Shown: in pieces, positions 47,501-54,957 of the stretch | Layout of the letters: each line of letters starts with the position of its first letter | How positions within the stretch are numbered: the stretch's first letter is position 1 | Assembly (NCBI RefSeq): GCF_002223055.1 | Contig: NZ_NKFL01000006.1 | Span: forward strand, 2,480,001 to 2,544,000 | Length of the DNA: 64,000 bases | Direction: 5' to 3' | Source: Burkholderia sp. HI2500 | GTDB taxonomy: Bacteria; Pseudomonadota; Gammaproteobacteria; Burkholderiales; Burkholderiaceae | Program-made: the position numbers and the translations under genes | The notes under the pieces: generated by a model | Told to the model about the DNA's origin: nothing | The model's input: the letters and a program-made list of their open reading frames with translations, nothing else | Databases searched by the model: none

Positions 47501-47981
47501 GAGCTACGCCGGCGGCCTCGCAGGCCGCAATACCGGGACGATCGCCGATTCCCGTGCCACGGGCGCGGTGAAGGCGGGCGACTTCTCGTCGGCCGGCGGC
47601 CTCGTCGGCCGTAACGAGAGCGGCACCGTCGCACGCTCGACGGCGTCGGGCGACGTCGAAGCCGGCACGCAGAGCAATGTCGGCGGCCTCGTCGGCCTCC
47701 TGGCCGGGCAAGTCGACCAGTCGCGCGCGACGGGTTCCGTCAAGGGCGGCGATGCCAGCTACGTCGGCGGCCTCGTCGGCAACAGCGGCGGCCTCATTAA
47801 TGCGTCGTCGTCGAGCGGCACCGTCTCCGGCGGCCGCTACGCACGACTGGGCGGCCTCGTCGGCGGCAACTTCGGCTTCGTCTACGGCTCGTCGAGCACC
47901 AGCCGCGTCGACGTGAAGGCTGGCTACGACCAGTCCTACGGCGCACTGATCGGCGTGAACTACGGTCGCGTGAAGCCCTGA
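44514..47981 (+). CDS. Two-partner secreted adhesin TpsA1 with ESPR signal and GLUG repeats
   Basis: A 1,155-residue secreted haemagglutinin-type protein. It has the extended signal peptide region (MNKTYALVWNQAQGCWSAVG) and a cleavage near LPAFA after residue 51. The TPS (filamentous haemagglutinin N-terminal) secretion domain is at about 60-190, including NPNGVLFGSGAQINVGGLVA. From about residue 615 to the end come 18 GLUG-type repeats (GGLVGxN pattern) plus a final YGALIGVNYGRVKP. It is coded just after its TpsB exporter and is probably a surface or matrix adhesin. Confidence 0.93.
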   Translation: MNKTYALVWNQAQGCWSAVGETARRRAKPGSAKRVAAALSLLGLTSLPAFALPTGENITAGKADILRDADGKSMSINQHTDKLITNWNDFSIAGNERVSFHQPGKQSIALNRVVGNNGSQIQGQLDANGKVFLVNPNGVLFGSGAQINVGGLVASTQNIADADFLAGNYRFSGNSTASIVNDGRIAAADGGSVALLGARVSNNGVIQAKMGRVALGAGNAFKVNFDGNDLLSLQVEGGAVDAQASNGGLLKADGGEVLMTARAAGNLLNAVVNNTGTIEAKGLVTDLNGKIALDGGKITLDGDTVTVAGKLDASAAEAEAPAGSVVTRGQQVRVARDATVDTRAGNTAGTWTIEAANAGVANNKIDSLYPANASIDADTLSNNLGTTNVALTNTQGDLTVGGPVAWNSDRALTLTSQKGNVDLQQTVSATGANASLNVNAADKIRIDEAVKLTGRHAHLELNSKNGHTLNNGAAVTLSGDNASFRSNGEDYKVLHTVADLRNVDSNRGGRYVIGNTIDGANTSLRSIGGNQSFYGVFDGLGNTVERLRISNPGQTTVGLFSHNAGRIANLNLRDIATTASGLPYGYPISVGTLAGSNSGTISNVTADNVAVSATGTAIIGGLVGSNYGGTIEHAKVSGRIDGDRYAQSIGGLVGENLTLLNKPPVSAMIRDSQANVQINAAHDSATGGLVGRNTGMIERSSSTGSVNATGSQSMVGGLVGMNDGSGIVKQSSSSASVTARNNAVAGGLVGLNLATIADSRASGKVSVGERSVAGGLAGVNLGNIDASTADSDVFAAASSTVGGLVGTNSGRIMKSQANGNVTAGSKAAAGGFAGYNDGDIDESTATGNVVAGADSLAGGFAGRNGKSGRIHASDAQGQVRATGKSTLGGFAGANDGFIETSLASGNVTGDQNSTVGGFVGTNAGIIEASDASGNVAAGDNGTAGGFAGVNTGTLDSANASGTVTVRNAGTAGGLVGLNQGLVRTSSANGKVLAGQSSYAGGLAGRNTGTIADSRATGAVKAGDFSSAGGLVGRNESGTVARSTASGDVEAGTQSNVGGLVGLLAGQVDQSRATGSVKGGDASYVGGLVGNSGGLINASSSSGTVSGGRYARLGGLVGGNFGFVYGSSSTSRVDVKAGYDQSYGALIGVNYGRVKP

Positions 47982-47993
47982 CGTGAACCCGGA

Positions 47994-48033
47994 CGGCTCC
48001 GGCTCCGCCGCCTGAGCGGCATGCCGGATGCCG
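47994..48033. repeat. Hairpin element downstream of TpsA1
   Basis: A GC-rich inverted repeat with core gccgc-ctga-gcggc (48007-48020) and outer cggc/gccg arms lies 13 bases after the TpsA1 stop. A similar element lies after TpsA2 (50871-50910). Neither has a T-run. They may be weak terminators or mRNA-stability hairpins and are part of the duplicated unit. Confidence 0.55.
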
Positions 48034-48087
48034 TCGCCTGATGCGAGCGGTCCGACCGCTCGTCGCCGGCGGCCGCGAGGCTGCCGA

Positions 48088-48381
48088 TTGTCACCCTCCG
48101 GCCGATCGGCCTTCGAGGTCGGCCGGACTTCCGAAAAACAACCAGGAAGACCGAACCATGAACAGAACCTACGCACTGGCCTGGAACCAGGCCCAGGGAT
48201 GCTGGAGCGCCGTCGGGGAAACCGCGCGCCGGCGCGCCAAACCCGGCAGCGCCAAGCGCGTCGCCGCCGCTCTCTCCCTGCTCGGCATCGTCAGCCTGCC
48301 CGCCTTCGCGCTGCCCACCGGCGAGAACATCACCGCCGGCAAGGCCGACATCATTCGCGAAAACGACGGCAAGTCGATGCT
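48088..48381. repeat. 294-bp direct repeat, copy 1 (5' end of TpsA2)
   Basis: This segment, covering the ribosome-binding region and first 74 codons of TpsA2, recurs almost exactly at 50937-51230, where it forms the 5' end of the truncated third copy. The offset is 2,849 bases. The homology stops sharply at the same codon in both copies. Confidence 0.85.
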
Positions 48382-50857
48382 CGTCAACCAGCACACCGAC
48401 AAGCTCATCACCAACTGGAACGACTTCAGCATCGCCGGCAACGAGCGCGTGTCGTTCCATCAGCCCGGCAAGCAGTCGATCGCGCTGAACCGCGTGGTCG
48501 GCAACAACGGCAGCCAGATCCACGGCCAGCTCGACGCCAACGGCAAAGTCTTCCTCGTCAACCCCAACGGCGTGCTGTTCGGCTCCGGCGCGCAGATCAA
48601 CGTCGGCGGCCTCGTCGCCTCCACCCAGAACATCGCCGACGCCGACTTCCTCGCCGGCAACTATCGTTTCTCCGGCAACTCCACCGCGTCGATCGTCAAC
48701 GACGGCCGCATCACCGCCGCCGACGGCGGCAGCGTCGCGCTGCTCGGCGCGCGCGTGTCCAACAACGGCGTGATCCAGGCGACGATGGGTCGTGTCGCGC
48801 TCGGCGCCGGCAACGCGTTCAAGGTCAACTTCGACGGCAACGACCTGCTCAGCCTGCAGGTCGAAGGCGGCGCGGTCGATGCACAGGCCAGCAACGGCGG
48901 CCTGCTCAAGGCCGACGGCGGCGAAGTGCTGATGACCGCGCGCGCGGCAGGCAACCTGCTGAGCGCCGTGGTCAACAACACCGGCACCATCGAAGCGAAG
49001 GGCCTCGCCAGCCATGGCGGCAAGATCACGCTCGACGGCGGCACCGTCAAGGTCGCCGGCAAGCTCGATGCGAGCGCGGCCGAAGCCGGCGCACCGATTG
49101 GCTCAGTCACGACGCACGGCGAACGTGTCGACATCGCGAACGACACGATCGTCGATACGCGTGCTGGCAACACCGCCGGCACCTGGACCATCAAAGCGGC
49201 CAACGGCGGCGTGAACGGCCCGAGCGTCACCGGCGAGTCGATCGACGCGGACACGCTGTCGCGCAATCTCGGCACGACGAACGTCGCGCTGAAGAACACG
49301 CAGCTCGTACTGATGGTCGGCGGCCCGGTCACGTGGAACAGCGACAACGCGCTCACGCTGACCGGGATCTACGTCTCGCTGTGGCACCCGATGTTGGCAA
49401 CCGGCACGAACGCCAGCCTGACGGTCGACGCCTACAACCTCCGCCTGAACGATGCAGTGAAGCTCACCGGTCGCAATGCTCATGTTGATCTGACCACGAC
49501 ACACCTCGGGTTCATGCATGACCAAGCCGCCCTGATGCCGTCCGGCGAAAATGCATCGTTCCGCTGGAATGGCGAGAACTACAAGCTGCTGCACACCCTC
49601 GACGATCTGCGCAATATCGACGCGAACCTGGGAGGCCGTTACGCGCTCGGCAACACGATAGACGGGGCCGGTAGGGAATTCCGCAGCATCGGCGGACAAT
49701 CGGCGTTCTCCGGCGTGCTCCAGGGTCTCGGCAATACGATCAGCGGCCTGAGAATTTCCAATGCCGACCACAACTTCGTTGGCCTGTTCGCGGCGAACGC
49801 CGGCTACATTACCAGCCTCAACTTGCGGAACATCACGACGCTCGCATCGAGCCAACCGTACGGCTCGCCGGTCTCCGTCGGGACCCTGGCCGGCTACAAC
49901 GTCGGCACGATCGATTACGTGACCGCCAAGGACGTGGTCGTCGCGGCCAACGGCCGCGCGAACGTCGGCGGTCTCGTCGGCTACAACGTGGGAAACATCG
50001 ACGTAGCGACCACAACAACCAAAGTATTCGCCGACTCGGGCAGCGTCGCGGGCGGCCTCGTCGGCTACAACCGAGGGAAGATTAACGCGCTCGTAGAAAG
50101 CGACGTCATCGCCGGTACGGGCAGCGTGGCAGGCGGCATCGTTGGGCACAACGACAAGACTGGCATCGTCAACGGGCGCGCCGAAGGCAACGTGACAGTT
50201 GGAGACAAATCGACGGCCGGCGGCGTAGCCGGTGTGAACGACGGTTCCATAGGCGGGGGGGCCGGAGTGAATGTGACGGGTAAAAACGAAAGCACGCTTG
50301 GTGGCATCGTAGGCCGCAACACTGGCCGCATCACCGGATCCACAGTATTCGCCAATATCACCGGCGGCATCGGCAGCATCATAGGCGGTGCTGTCGGCGA
50401 AAACACAGGCGTCATCGCGGCGCGCTGGGGCGGCGACATACTGGCCGGGCTCGGCAGCAAGGTCGGCGGTCTCGTCGGCCGCAATACTGGAAGCATTGAA
50501 TACGGCATGATCCGCTATGACGGCGTTGTGAAAGCGGGCGCTCAATCCCTCGTTGGCGGCGTCGTCGGAGAAAACGCTGGTGGCACCATCACCTCTGTGG
50601 CCGCGTACGGAAATGTCGAGGGCGGCGACTACAGCTTCGTCGGCGGCCTCGTCGGCTACAACGGCGGCCTCATTAATGACTCGTGGTCGAGCGGCACCGT
50701 CTCCGGCGGCCGCTACGCCATTCTGGGCGGGCTCGTCGGCGTGAACTTCGGTCTCGTCTCTGATTCGTCGACCAACACCAGCGTCGACGTGAAGGCGGGC
50801 TACAACCAGATATACGGCCCGCTGGTCGGCCTCGACTACGGCCAGGTGAAGCCCTGA
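48158..50857 (+). CDS. Two-partner secreted adhesin TpsA2 with ESPR signal and GLUG repeats
   Basis: An 899-residue paralogue of TpsA1. The extended signal region (MNRTYALAWNQAQGCWSAVG), cleavage near LPAFA and TPS domain are almost identical over the first 280 residues. The middle then diverges, and the C-terminal half has about 10 GLUG-type repeats instead of 18. The last 50 residues return to close similarity, ending in QIYGPLVGLDYGQVKP. It starts 177 bases after TpsA1 and has no TpsB of its own, so it probably shares the upstream transporter. Confidence 0.92.
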   Translation: MNRTYALAWNQAQGCWSAVGETARRRAKPGSAKRVAAALSLLGIVSLPAFALPTGENITAGKADIIRENDGKSMLVNQHTDKLITNWNDFSIAGNERVSFHQPGKQSIALNRVVGNNGSQIHGQLDANGKVFLVNPNGVLFGSGAQINVGGLVASTQNIADADFLAGNYRFSGNSTASIVNDGRITAADGGSVALLGARVSNNGVIQATMGRVALGAGNAFKVNFDGNDLLSLQVEGGAVDAQASNGGLLKADGGEVLMTARAAGNLLSAVVNNTGTIEAKGLASHGGKITLDGGTVKVAGKLDASAAEAGAPIGSVTTHGERVDIANDTIVDTRAGNTAGTWTIKAANGGVNGPSVTGESIDADTLSRNLGTTNVALKNTQLVLMVGGPVTWNSDNALTLTGIYVSLWHPMLATGTNASLTVDAYNLRLNDAVKLTGRNAHVDLTTTHLGFMHDQAALMPSGENASFRWNGENYKLLHTLDDLRNIDANLGGRYALGNTIDGAGREFRSIGGQSAFSGVLQGLGNTISGLRISNADHNFVGLFAANAGYITSLNLRNITTLASSQPYGSPVSVGTLAGYNVGTIDYVTAKDVVVAANGRANVGGLVGYNVGNIDVATTTTKVFADSGSVAGGLVGYNRGKINALVESDVIAGTGSVAGGIVGHNDKTGIVNGRAEGNVTVGDKSTAGGVAGVNDGSIGGGAGVNVTGKNESTLGGIVGRNTGRITGSTVFANITGGIGSIIGGAVGENTGVIAARWGGDILAGLGSKVGGLVGRNTGSIEYGMIRYDGVVKAGAQSLVGGVVGENAGGTITSVAAYGNVEGGDYSFVGGLVGYNGGLINDSWSSGTVSGGRYAILGGLVGVNFGLVSDSSTNTSVDVKAGYNQIYGPLVGLDYGQVKP

Positions 50858-50870
50858 GCATGAACCGCGA

Positions 50871-50910
50871 CGGATCCGGCCGCGCCGCATAAGCGGCCTG
50901 CCGGATTCCG
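50871..50910. repeat. Hairpin element downstream of TpsA2
   Basis: The counterpart of the element after TpsA1: core gccgc-ataa-gcggc (50884-50897) with outer ggatccggc and gccggattcc arms. It lies 14 bases past the TpsA2 stop. Confidence 0.55.
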
Positions 50911-50936
50911 TCTCCTGAAGCGAGCGGCGCCGCCGG

Positions 50937-51230
50937 TTGTCACCCTCCGGCCGATCGGCCTTCGAGGTCGGCCGGACTTCCGAAAAACAACCAGGAAGAC
51001 CGAACCATGAACAGAACCTACGCACTGGCCTGGAACCAGGCCCAGGGATGCTGGAGCGCGGTCGGGGAAACCGCGCGCCGACGCGCCAAACCCGGCAGCG
51101 CCAAGCGCGTCGCCGCCGCTCTCTCCCTGCTCGGCATCGTCAGCCTGCCCGCCTTCGCGCTGCCCACCGGCGAGAACATCACCGCCGGCAAGGCCGACAT
51201 CATTCGCGAAAACGACGGCAAGTCGATGCT
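50937..51230. repeat. 294-bp direct repeat, copy 2 (5' end of truncated TpsA3)
   Basis: This segment matches 48088-48381 almost exactly, including the ribosome-binding region and ESPR/signal codons. The match stops abruptly at 51230, marking a deletion or recombination junction. Confidence 0.85.
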
Positions 51231-51417
51231 ACGGAGCGATCCAAACGGAGACGCCAAACCGGGACTCGATAAGATAGAGAGGAGTGTCGTTATCCGAAAC
51301 ATCGGCATGCATGGCGGCTGCAGCACCGGTACGCGATTGCGTGCCTCCCCGAGTACCGCGCATGCATCTTCAATCGGGCGGGCTTACTTCGCAGCCGCCC
51401 CGTCGCAGCGGGAATGA
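51007..51417 (+). pseudogene. Truncated third TpsA copy
   Basis: The frame starts exactly like TpsA2 (ESPR region, signal, LPTGENITAGKADIIREND) for 74 codons, then switches at 51231 to about 60 unrelated codons with no TPS or GLUG motif before a stop. It lacks the secretion domain and cannot be a functional adhesin. It may be a deletion remnant or a recombination-created junction. Its 3' end overlaps the end of the convergent chaperone gene. It could still be transcribed from the TpsA promoter. Confidence 0.75.
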
Positions 51418-52052
51418 CCGGGAATGTCGACGATGCGCCCGGACACGGGAAGCGGGACACCCGGATACACGTTGAAAGCGTCGAGATCTTGTCCGTCCGA
51501 TTTGGCGCCTTCCACGCGATAGTGGACATTACCGGTGGCCGTCAGCCGTGCACCAGACGCTTCGCACGTGACGGCGAGCGTCGCCCGGGTTTTAGACGGC
51601 AACTGGCGTACGATCCCGCTGAACGCGAGGTTGGCAACGATACTGGCGGACGGCTTCGTATGGCCGGCGCCGAGCACCTTGATGACCGGCTTCACGTCGA
51701 GTCGGTAGACCGTTTCCGTGTCGACCGCACGCAATGCCTTGATCGTGATGGTCTTCGTCTGGCCAGGCGCCAGCGTCATTCGGAACGGATACGCATAAAG
51801 GGACGGCTGTGCGACATCGCCAACGGCTTCGAGACGCTCGCTTTCCAGCGGCACGCCGGGGTTCAGCAGGCGCGACAACGACACACTCACGTACTCGGTG
51901 CGCGCTCCGTTATTGACCACCTGGACCGAGTCGACGTCGTGTTTTAGTGTGATGTCCTTCGGAATCAAGTCAATCGCAGCGGCGGCTGATACGGGAAAGG
52001 CTAGCGCAGCCACGCGAGCAACCTGCAACAGCGCGCCTGAAATTCGTTTCAT
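51384..52052 (-). CDS. Pilus periplasmic chaperone (third of the operon)
   Basis: A 222-residue PapD-like chaperone of the CS1/alternate type. The signal peptide ends near VSAAAA. The N-terminal Ig-like domain has the family YVSVSLSRLLNPGVPLESE segment, and the C-terminal domain has a Cys pair (VTCEASG and HSRCDG). It delivers pilin subunits to the usher. Start ATG 52052 follows gaaggag. It is the last gene of the pilus operon and lies next to the minor pilin gene. Confidence 0.88.
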   Translation of the reverse strand: MKRISGALLQVARVAALAFPVSAAAAIDLIPKDITLKHDVDSVQVVNNGARTEYVSVSLSRLLNPGVPLESERLEAVGDVAQPSLYAYPFRMTLAPGQTKTITIKALRAVDTETVYRLDVKPVIKVLGAGHTKPSASIVANLAFSGIVRQLPSKTRATLAVTCEASGARLTATGNVHYRVEGAKSDGQDLDAFNVYPGVPLPVSGRIVDIPGHSRCDGAAAK

Positions 52053-52129
52053 AGATAAATCTCCTTCGGCCGGTGTCCGCCCGATCTCCGACGACGCTGA
52101 TTGATGCGTGCTCGATCGCACGTCGACCA

Positions 52130-52678
52130 TCAAGGCGCCTTGATCACCGGTTCGAACGTCATCGACAGCACACCGCTATATGTACCTACGGTAGATTTGA
52201 AATCCCCAGCGGGCGGGTATGCCGACACATCGAGGTTGTAATAACCAATCGAATCGGTACCCGCCACCGGCGGCGCAGGATTCTGAAATTCCGTGCCCTG
52301 TCCGACCGCAATCGGCTTCAACACGCCGCCATCCGGCCCCAGCTGAACAACCGGCCTGCGAAAGACAAGTTCTGGATTCGACCGATGCGTAATCGTCAAA
52401 GGCGAATCGAGGCGCACCTGGAATTTCCCGCTGGTCGAAACGACCTTCAAGCGCGCCTGCACGTCGTAAGGTGTATCCCACCCGCCGAGTTGCTGCATCT
52501 CCATGCCCTGCTCGAACCAACCGCCTTTGTCGTCGGTCACGATCAGCTTGTTTGGTTTGACGACTCGTGCGGTCACCTTGCTCGTGAACTTGCCGTCCAG
52601 CACCACCGACTCCGCGGATACTGCGGCCGACACGCCGATCAACCCGGCACACACGCAACGTTGAATCACCTGTTTCAT
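52130..52678 (-). CDS. Minor pilin subunit, CS1 type
   Basis: A 182-residue pilin-like protein, same length as the major pilin of the operon. The signal peptide ends near GVSAAVSA. The mature part ends in GTYSGVLSMTFEPV, very like the GSYSGDLVMVFEPV of the major pilin, and the ITHRSNPELVFRRPVVQLG core is similar too. It belongs to the CblA/CooA-type pilin family. It is probably a minor or adaptor subunit. ATG 52678 is chosen because it gives the signal peptide. Confidence 0.85.
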   Translation of the reverse strand: MKQVIQRCVCAGLIGVSAAVSAESVVLDGKFTSKVTARVVKPNKLIVTDDKGGWFEQGMEMQQLGGWDTPYDVQARLKVVSTSGKFQVRLDSPLTITHRSNPELVFRRPVVQLGPDGGVLKPIAVGQGTEFQNPAPPVAGTDSIGYYNLDVSAYPPAGDFKSTVGTYSGVLSMTFEPVIKAP

Positions 52679-52686
52679 ACGCGCTC

Positions 52687-53691
52687 CTACGCTTTCGTCA
52701 CAACCGTAAAAACAAGAACGTCGTTGTAGTCGCCCTCTTTCAGTTCGCGCCCCACCGTCGTCTTGAACGTCGGCGCGAAACAAGTCTTTCCCGAACTGTT
52801 GAGAGACAACGCCGTGTTATTCGTATTCGGTAGATGAGTGGTCGACGAACCGCTGTTCAATGTCACGTCATACGGGATGAATTGTGTTGCGTCGCTCACA
52901 TTCCTTAACCTGTAGCGATTCCCGACAACACCATTAACGCTGGTCGCATCGATCACGAATTTCTTGCCACTGACAACAGGACCATCATACGTAAAACAAA
53001 GCTGATCCGCGCCGGACAGCATCTTTTCCGAATCACCTTCCGGCAACTCGCCAAGGTTCCAATCAGGTGCGTTCATCTTGAGCACGATCGGGGGGGATGG
53101 CGGCGTCTCTGGATCAACCACCGTGCAGTTACTAGCAGTTCCGAAGCGCCCCAGATATGCCCCTCCCGTGGCTTCCACGACATGCGTATCGTCCGTGTAA
53201 TTACCCGCTCGAATAGATAACGCGGGCCAATCCGAGACGACACTGTTGTTGATCACAACTTCCACATCAGCGACAAAAGCCCCTCTCTTATTCCATTCCG
53301 GCGTCTGATTCGAAGCCAACCCTCCGGTGTACATCAAGTATCCGTACCCGCCCTGCCAAATCGCCTTATTGTGCACACCATTCATTGTGACCGAATTTGC
53401 CGGAGTAGAAGACAAGTTCATATTTCCATACTTGTCGTATGTATAAAGCAAGATCCCACGACTCTGGAAGATCCCCCTGGGGGGTACATCCCACCCCGGT
53501 TTAAAATCCATTCTTACTCTTAGCGTACTGGTCCCATCGCCGTTCTCGCTCCAAGAACAAGATCCGTATCTATCGATCACCGAACCCGGTATCGCAGTAC
53601 TCCATGCAAACGCACTATCGGCAAATACCGAGAGGATCGAAAGAAGGAAAGCCGTTTCGATCCACTTGAATACTCGTCCTTTAGATGTCAT
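52687..53691 (-). CDS. Pilus tip adhesin (CblD/CfaE-like)
   Basis: A 334-residue tip protein (ATG 53691; ATG 53703 is possible). The signal peptide ends near ADSAFA. An N-terminal adhesin-like half contains YGSCSWSENGDGTSTLRVRM and TYDKYGNMNLSS, and the C-terminal half is pilin-like (NDVLVFTVVTKA). It stands where CS1 operons keep the tip adhesin. The gene is visibly lower in G+C than its neighbours, roughly half rather than two-thirds, and uses more A/T-ending codons, consistent with transfer or rapid diversification of the receptor-binding protein. Confidence 0.82.
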   Translation of the reverse strand: MTSKGRVFKWIETAFLLSILSVFADSAFAWSTAIPGSVIDRYGSCSWSENGDGTSTLRVRMDFKPGWDVPPRGIFQSRGILLYTYDKYGNMNLSSTPANSVTMNGVHNKAIWQGGYGYLMYTGGLASNQTPEWNKRGAFVADVEVVINNSVVSDWPALSIRAGNYTDDTHVVEATGGAYLGRFGTASNCTVVDPETPPSPPIVLKMNAPDWNLGELPEGDSEKMLSGADQLCFTYDGPVVSGKKFVIDATSVNGVVGNRYRLRNVSDATQFIPYDVTLNSGSSTTHLPNTNNTALSLNSSGKTCFAPTFKTTVGRELKEGDYNDVLVFTVVTKA

Positions 53692-53793
53692 TTTTCCACC
53701 CATTGTCAAATCATTTCGGCCGTTCGCGCTGAAAGCCAGGAGGTATTCGCGCCGCCCCCGCCGCCAACTACCCGTCAACTACTCTGATGCCCC

Positions 53794-54267
53794 TTACTTG
53801 CCCATGTTTTTAAGCTGATAGATCACCACGCCGTAGCCGATACTGACGAACAGCGGCGCCGTTGTGTCGCCGTCGCGACCAGCGTCAACGACAACGTGCT
53901 CGCGGGGCCGGAATGTCACTCGCCACACTTGAGGCTCATCCGGTGTGGAAAGCGCTTTCAACGCCATCCGGTATTTCTGCCCCGGCGACAGCACTAGCCG
54001 ATTGGGCAAGACCAGCAACGTCGGCTGCGACACCTCTTCGACCGGTACGAGCTGCTCCGGCATGTACCCCGGATTCGAGACGCGCTGCTGCGAGATGTCG
54101 AGATACAACGGCGTATCGCCGACGTTTTCCACCCACAGTTCGCTCGCGGGTTTGTCGGGCGACAACGTGAGCTCGGTGCGAGACAACTTCAGGATGCCCG
54201 CGGCAAAACTGCCGCTGCAGCAAAGCAGCGCCAACGCACCCAGCGCCCAGCACAGCGTGCGCTTCAT
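53794..54267 (-). CDS. Short pilus chaperone (single-domain PapD-like)
   Basis: A 157-residue protein with a signal peptide ending near SGSFAA and only the N-terminal Ig-like chaperone domain (ELTLSPDKPASELWVENVGD; SNPGYMPEQLVPVEE; RLVLSPGQKYRMALKAL). The usual C-terminal domain is missing: the protein stops after IGYGVVIYQLKNMGK. ATG 54267 overlaps the preceding chaperone stop (ATGA), so the two are translationally coupled. It may act as a subunit-specific helper or a half-chaperone. Confidence 0.82.
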   Translation of the reverse strand: MKRTLCWALGALALLCCSGSFAAGILKLSRTELTLSPDKPASELWVENVGDTPLYLDISQQRVSNPGYMPEQLVPVEEVSQPTLLVLPNRLVLSPGQKYRMALKALSTPDEPQVWRVTFRPREHVVVDAGRDGDTTAPLFVSIGYGVVIYQLKNMGK

Positions 54268-54953
54268 CACGGACAGTGCAGCGTGTTGGGTGTACCGTCG
54301 ACACTGAGCGTCATGCGCTTGGTCGCGAAATGCTGCGGCGTGCCCGGGAATACCGCGATCGTCTGCGGCTGCTTCACACCGTCATACGACACGTCCGAGA
54401 ACAACGTGCGCACATTGCCGGTGCTTTCCAGCGTCATGCCGCCCTCCTCGCAGCGATGGGTCCATGCCACCTTCAACTTGCCGGGCGGTGGCAAATGCCG
54501 GACCAGCACGCCATAGCCGATTGCCACCGACATCGGCGCGGTAATCTTGTCTTTCGGCGCGTCGTCCACCTTCAGCGACCTGATCGGCACCACGTACAGC
54601 CGGTAGAGCTCTTCCTGCGCGGGTTCCATCAACGACTTCAACTCGATCTGCCGGCTCTGGCCCGGCCCGAGCGTGAGCTTGTCCGGGCTGGCGAGCACGC
54701 CCGGATTGTCCAGTTGCCCGAGGTCGACTTTCTTCTCGGGCGTCACGCCCGGATTCATGATCTTCTGCAGCGTGATCGACAAGTAGAGCGGTGCGTCGCC
54801 CATGTTTCGCACGGTCACTTTCTGATCGTGCGTGGCGTACACGCGGGTCGCGGCCGGCATCACCATCAGTTCGCCTTCCGCCTGCGCGGGCTGCACGGTC
54901 GCGCAAGCCAGCGCAACGCAAGCGAACATCCAATGCTTCACGTTGAATTTCAT
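54267..54953 (-). CDS. Pilus periplasmic chaperone (full length)
   Basis: A 228-residue CS1-type chaperone with a signal peptide ending near AQAEGE. Domain 1 has LYLSITLQKIMNPGVTPEKK and KLTLGPGQSRQIELKSL; domain 2 has a Cys pair (THRCEEG and TLHCP). It binds pilin subunits in the periplasm and hands them to the usher. ATG 54953 follows aaaggag; the usher stop is four bases upstream. Confidence 0.93.
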   Translation of the reverse strand: MKFNVKHWMFACVALACATVQPAQAEGELMVMPAATRVYATHDQKVTVRNMGDAPLYLSITLQKIMNPGVTPEKKVDLGQLDNPGVLASPDKLTLGPGQSRQIELKSLMEPAQEELYRLYVVPIRSLKVDDAPKDKITAPMSVAIGYGVLVRHLPPPGKLKVAWTHRCEEGGMTLESTGNVRTLFSDVSYDGVKQPQTIAVFPGTPQHFATKRMTLSVDGTPNTLHCP

Positions 54954-54957
54954 ATGC

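Noticed and set aside
46370..47981. Regular repeats that might suggest a CRISPR array
   Set aside because: The repeats are protein-level GLUG motifs in a coding frame, of variable nucleotide sequence, not short identical repeats with spacers.
43995..48176. A 1,393-codon open frame on the minus strand opposite TpsA1
   Set aside because: It runs antisense to clear TPS and GLUG coding sequence. High-GC codon bias and the repeat structure of the sense strand keep antisense frames open; the product has no recognisable domain.
51231..51417. The last 60 codons of the third TpsA frame as a separate domain
   Set aside because: No motif, no similarity to TpsA1 or TpsA2, and it overlaps the chaperone gene end; best read as out-of-context DNA after a deletion junction.
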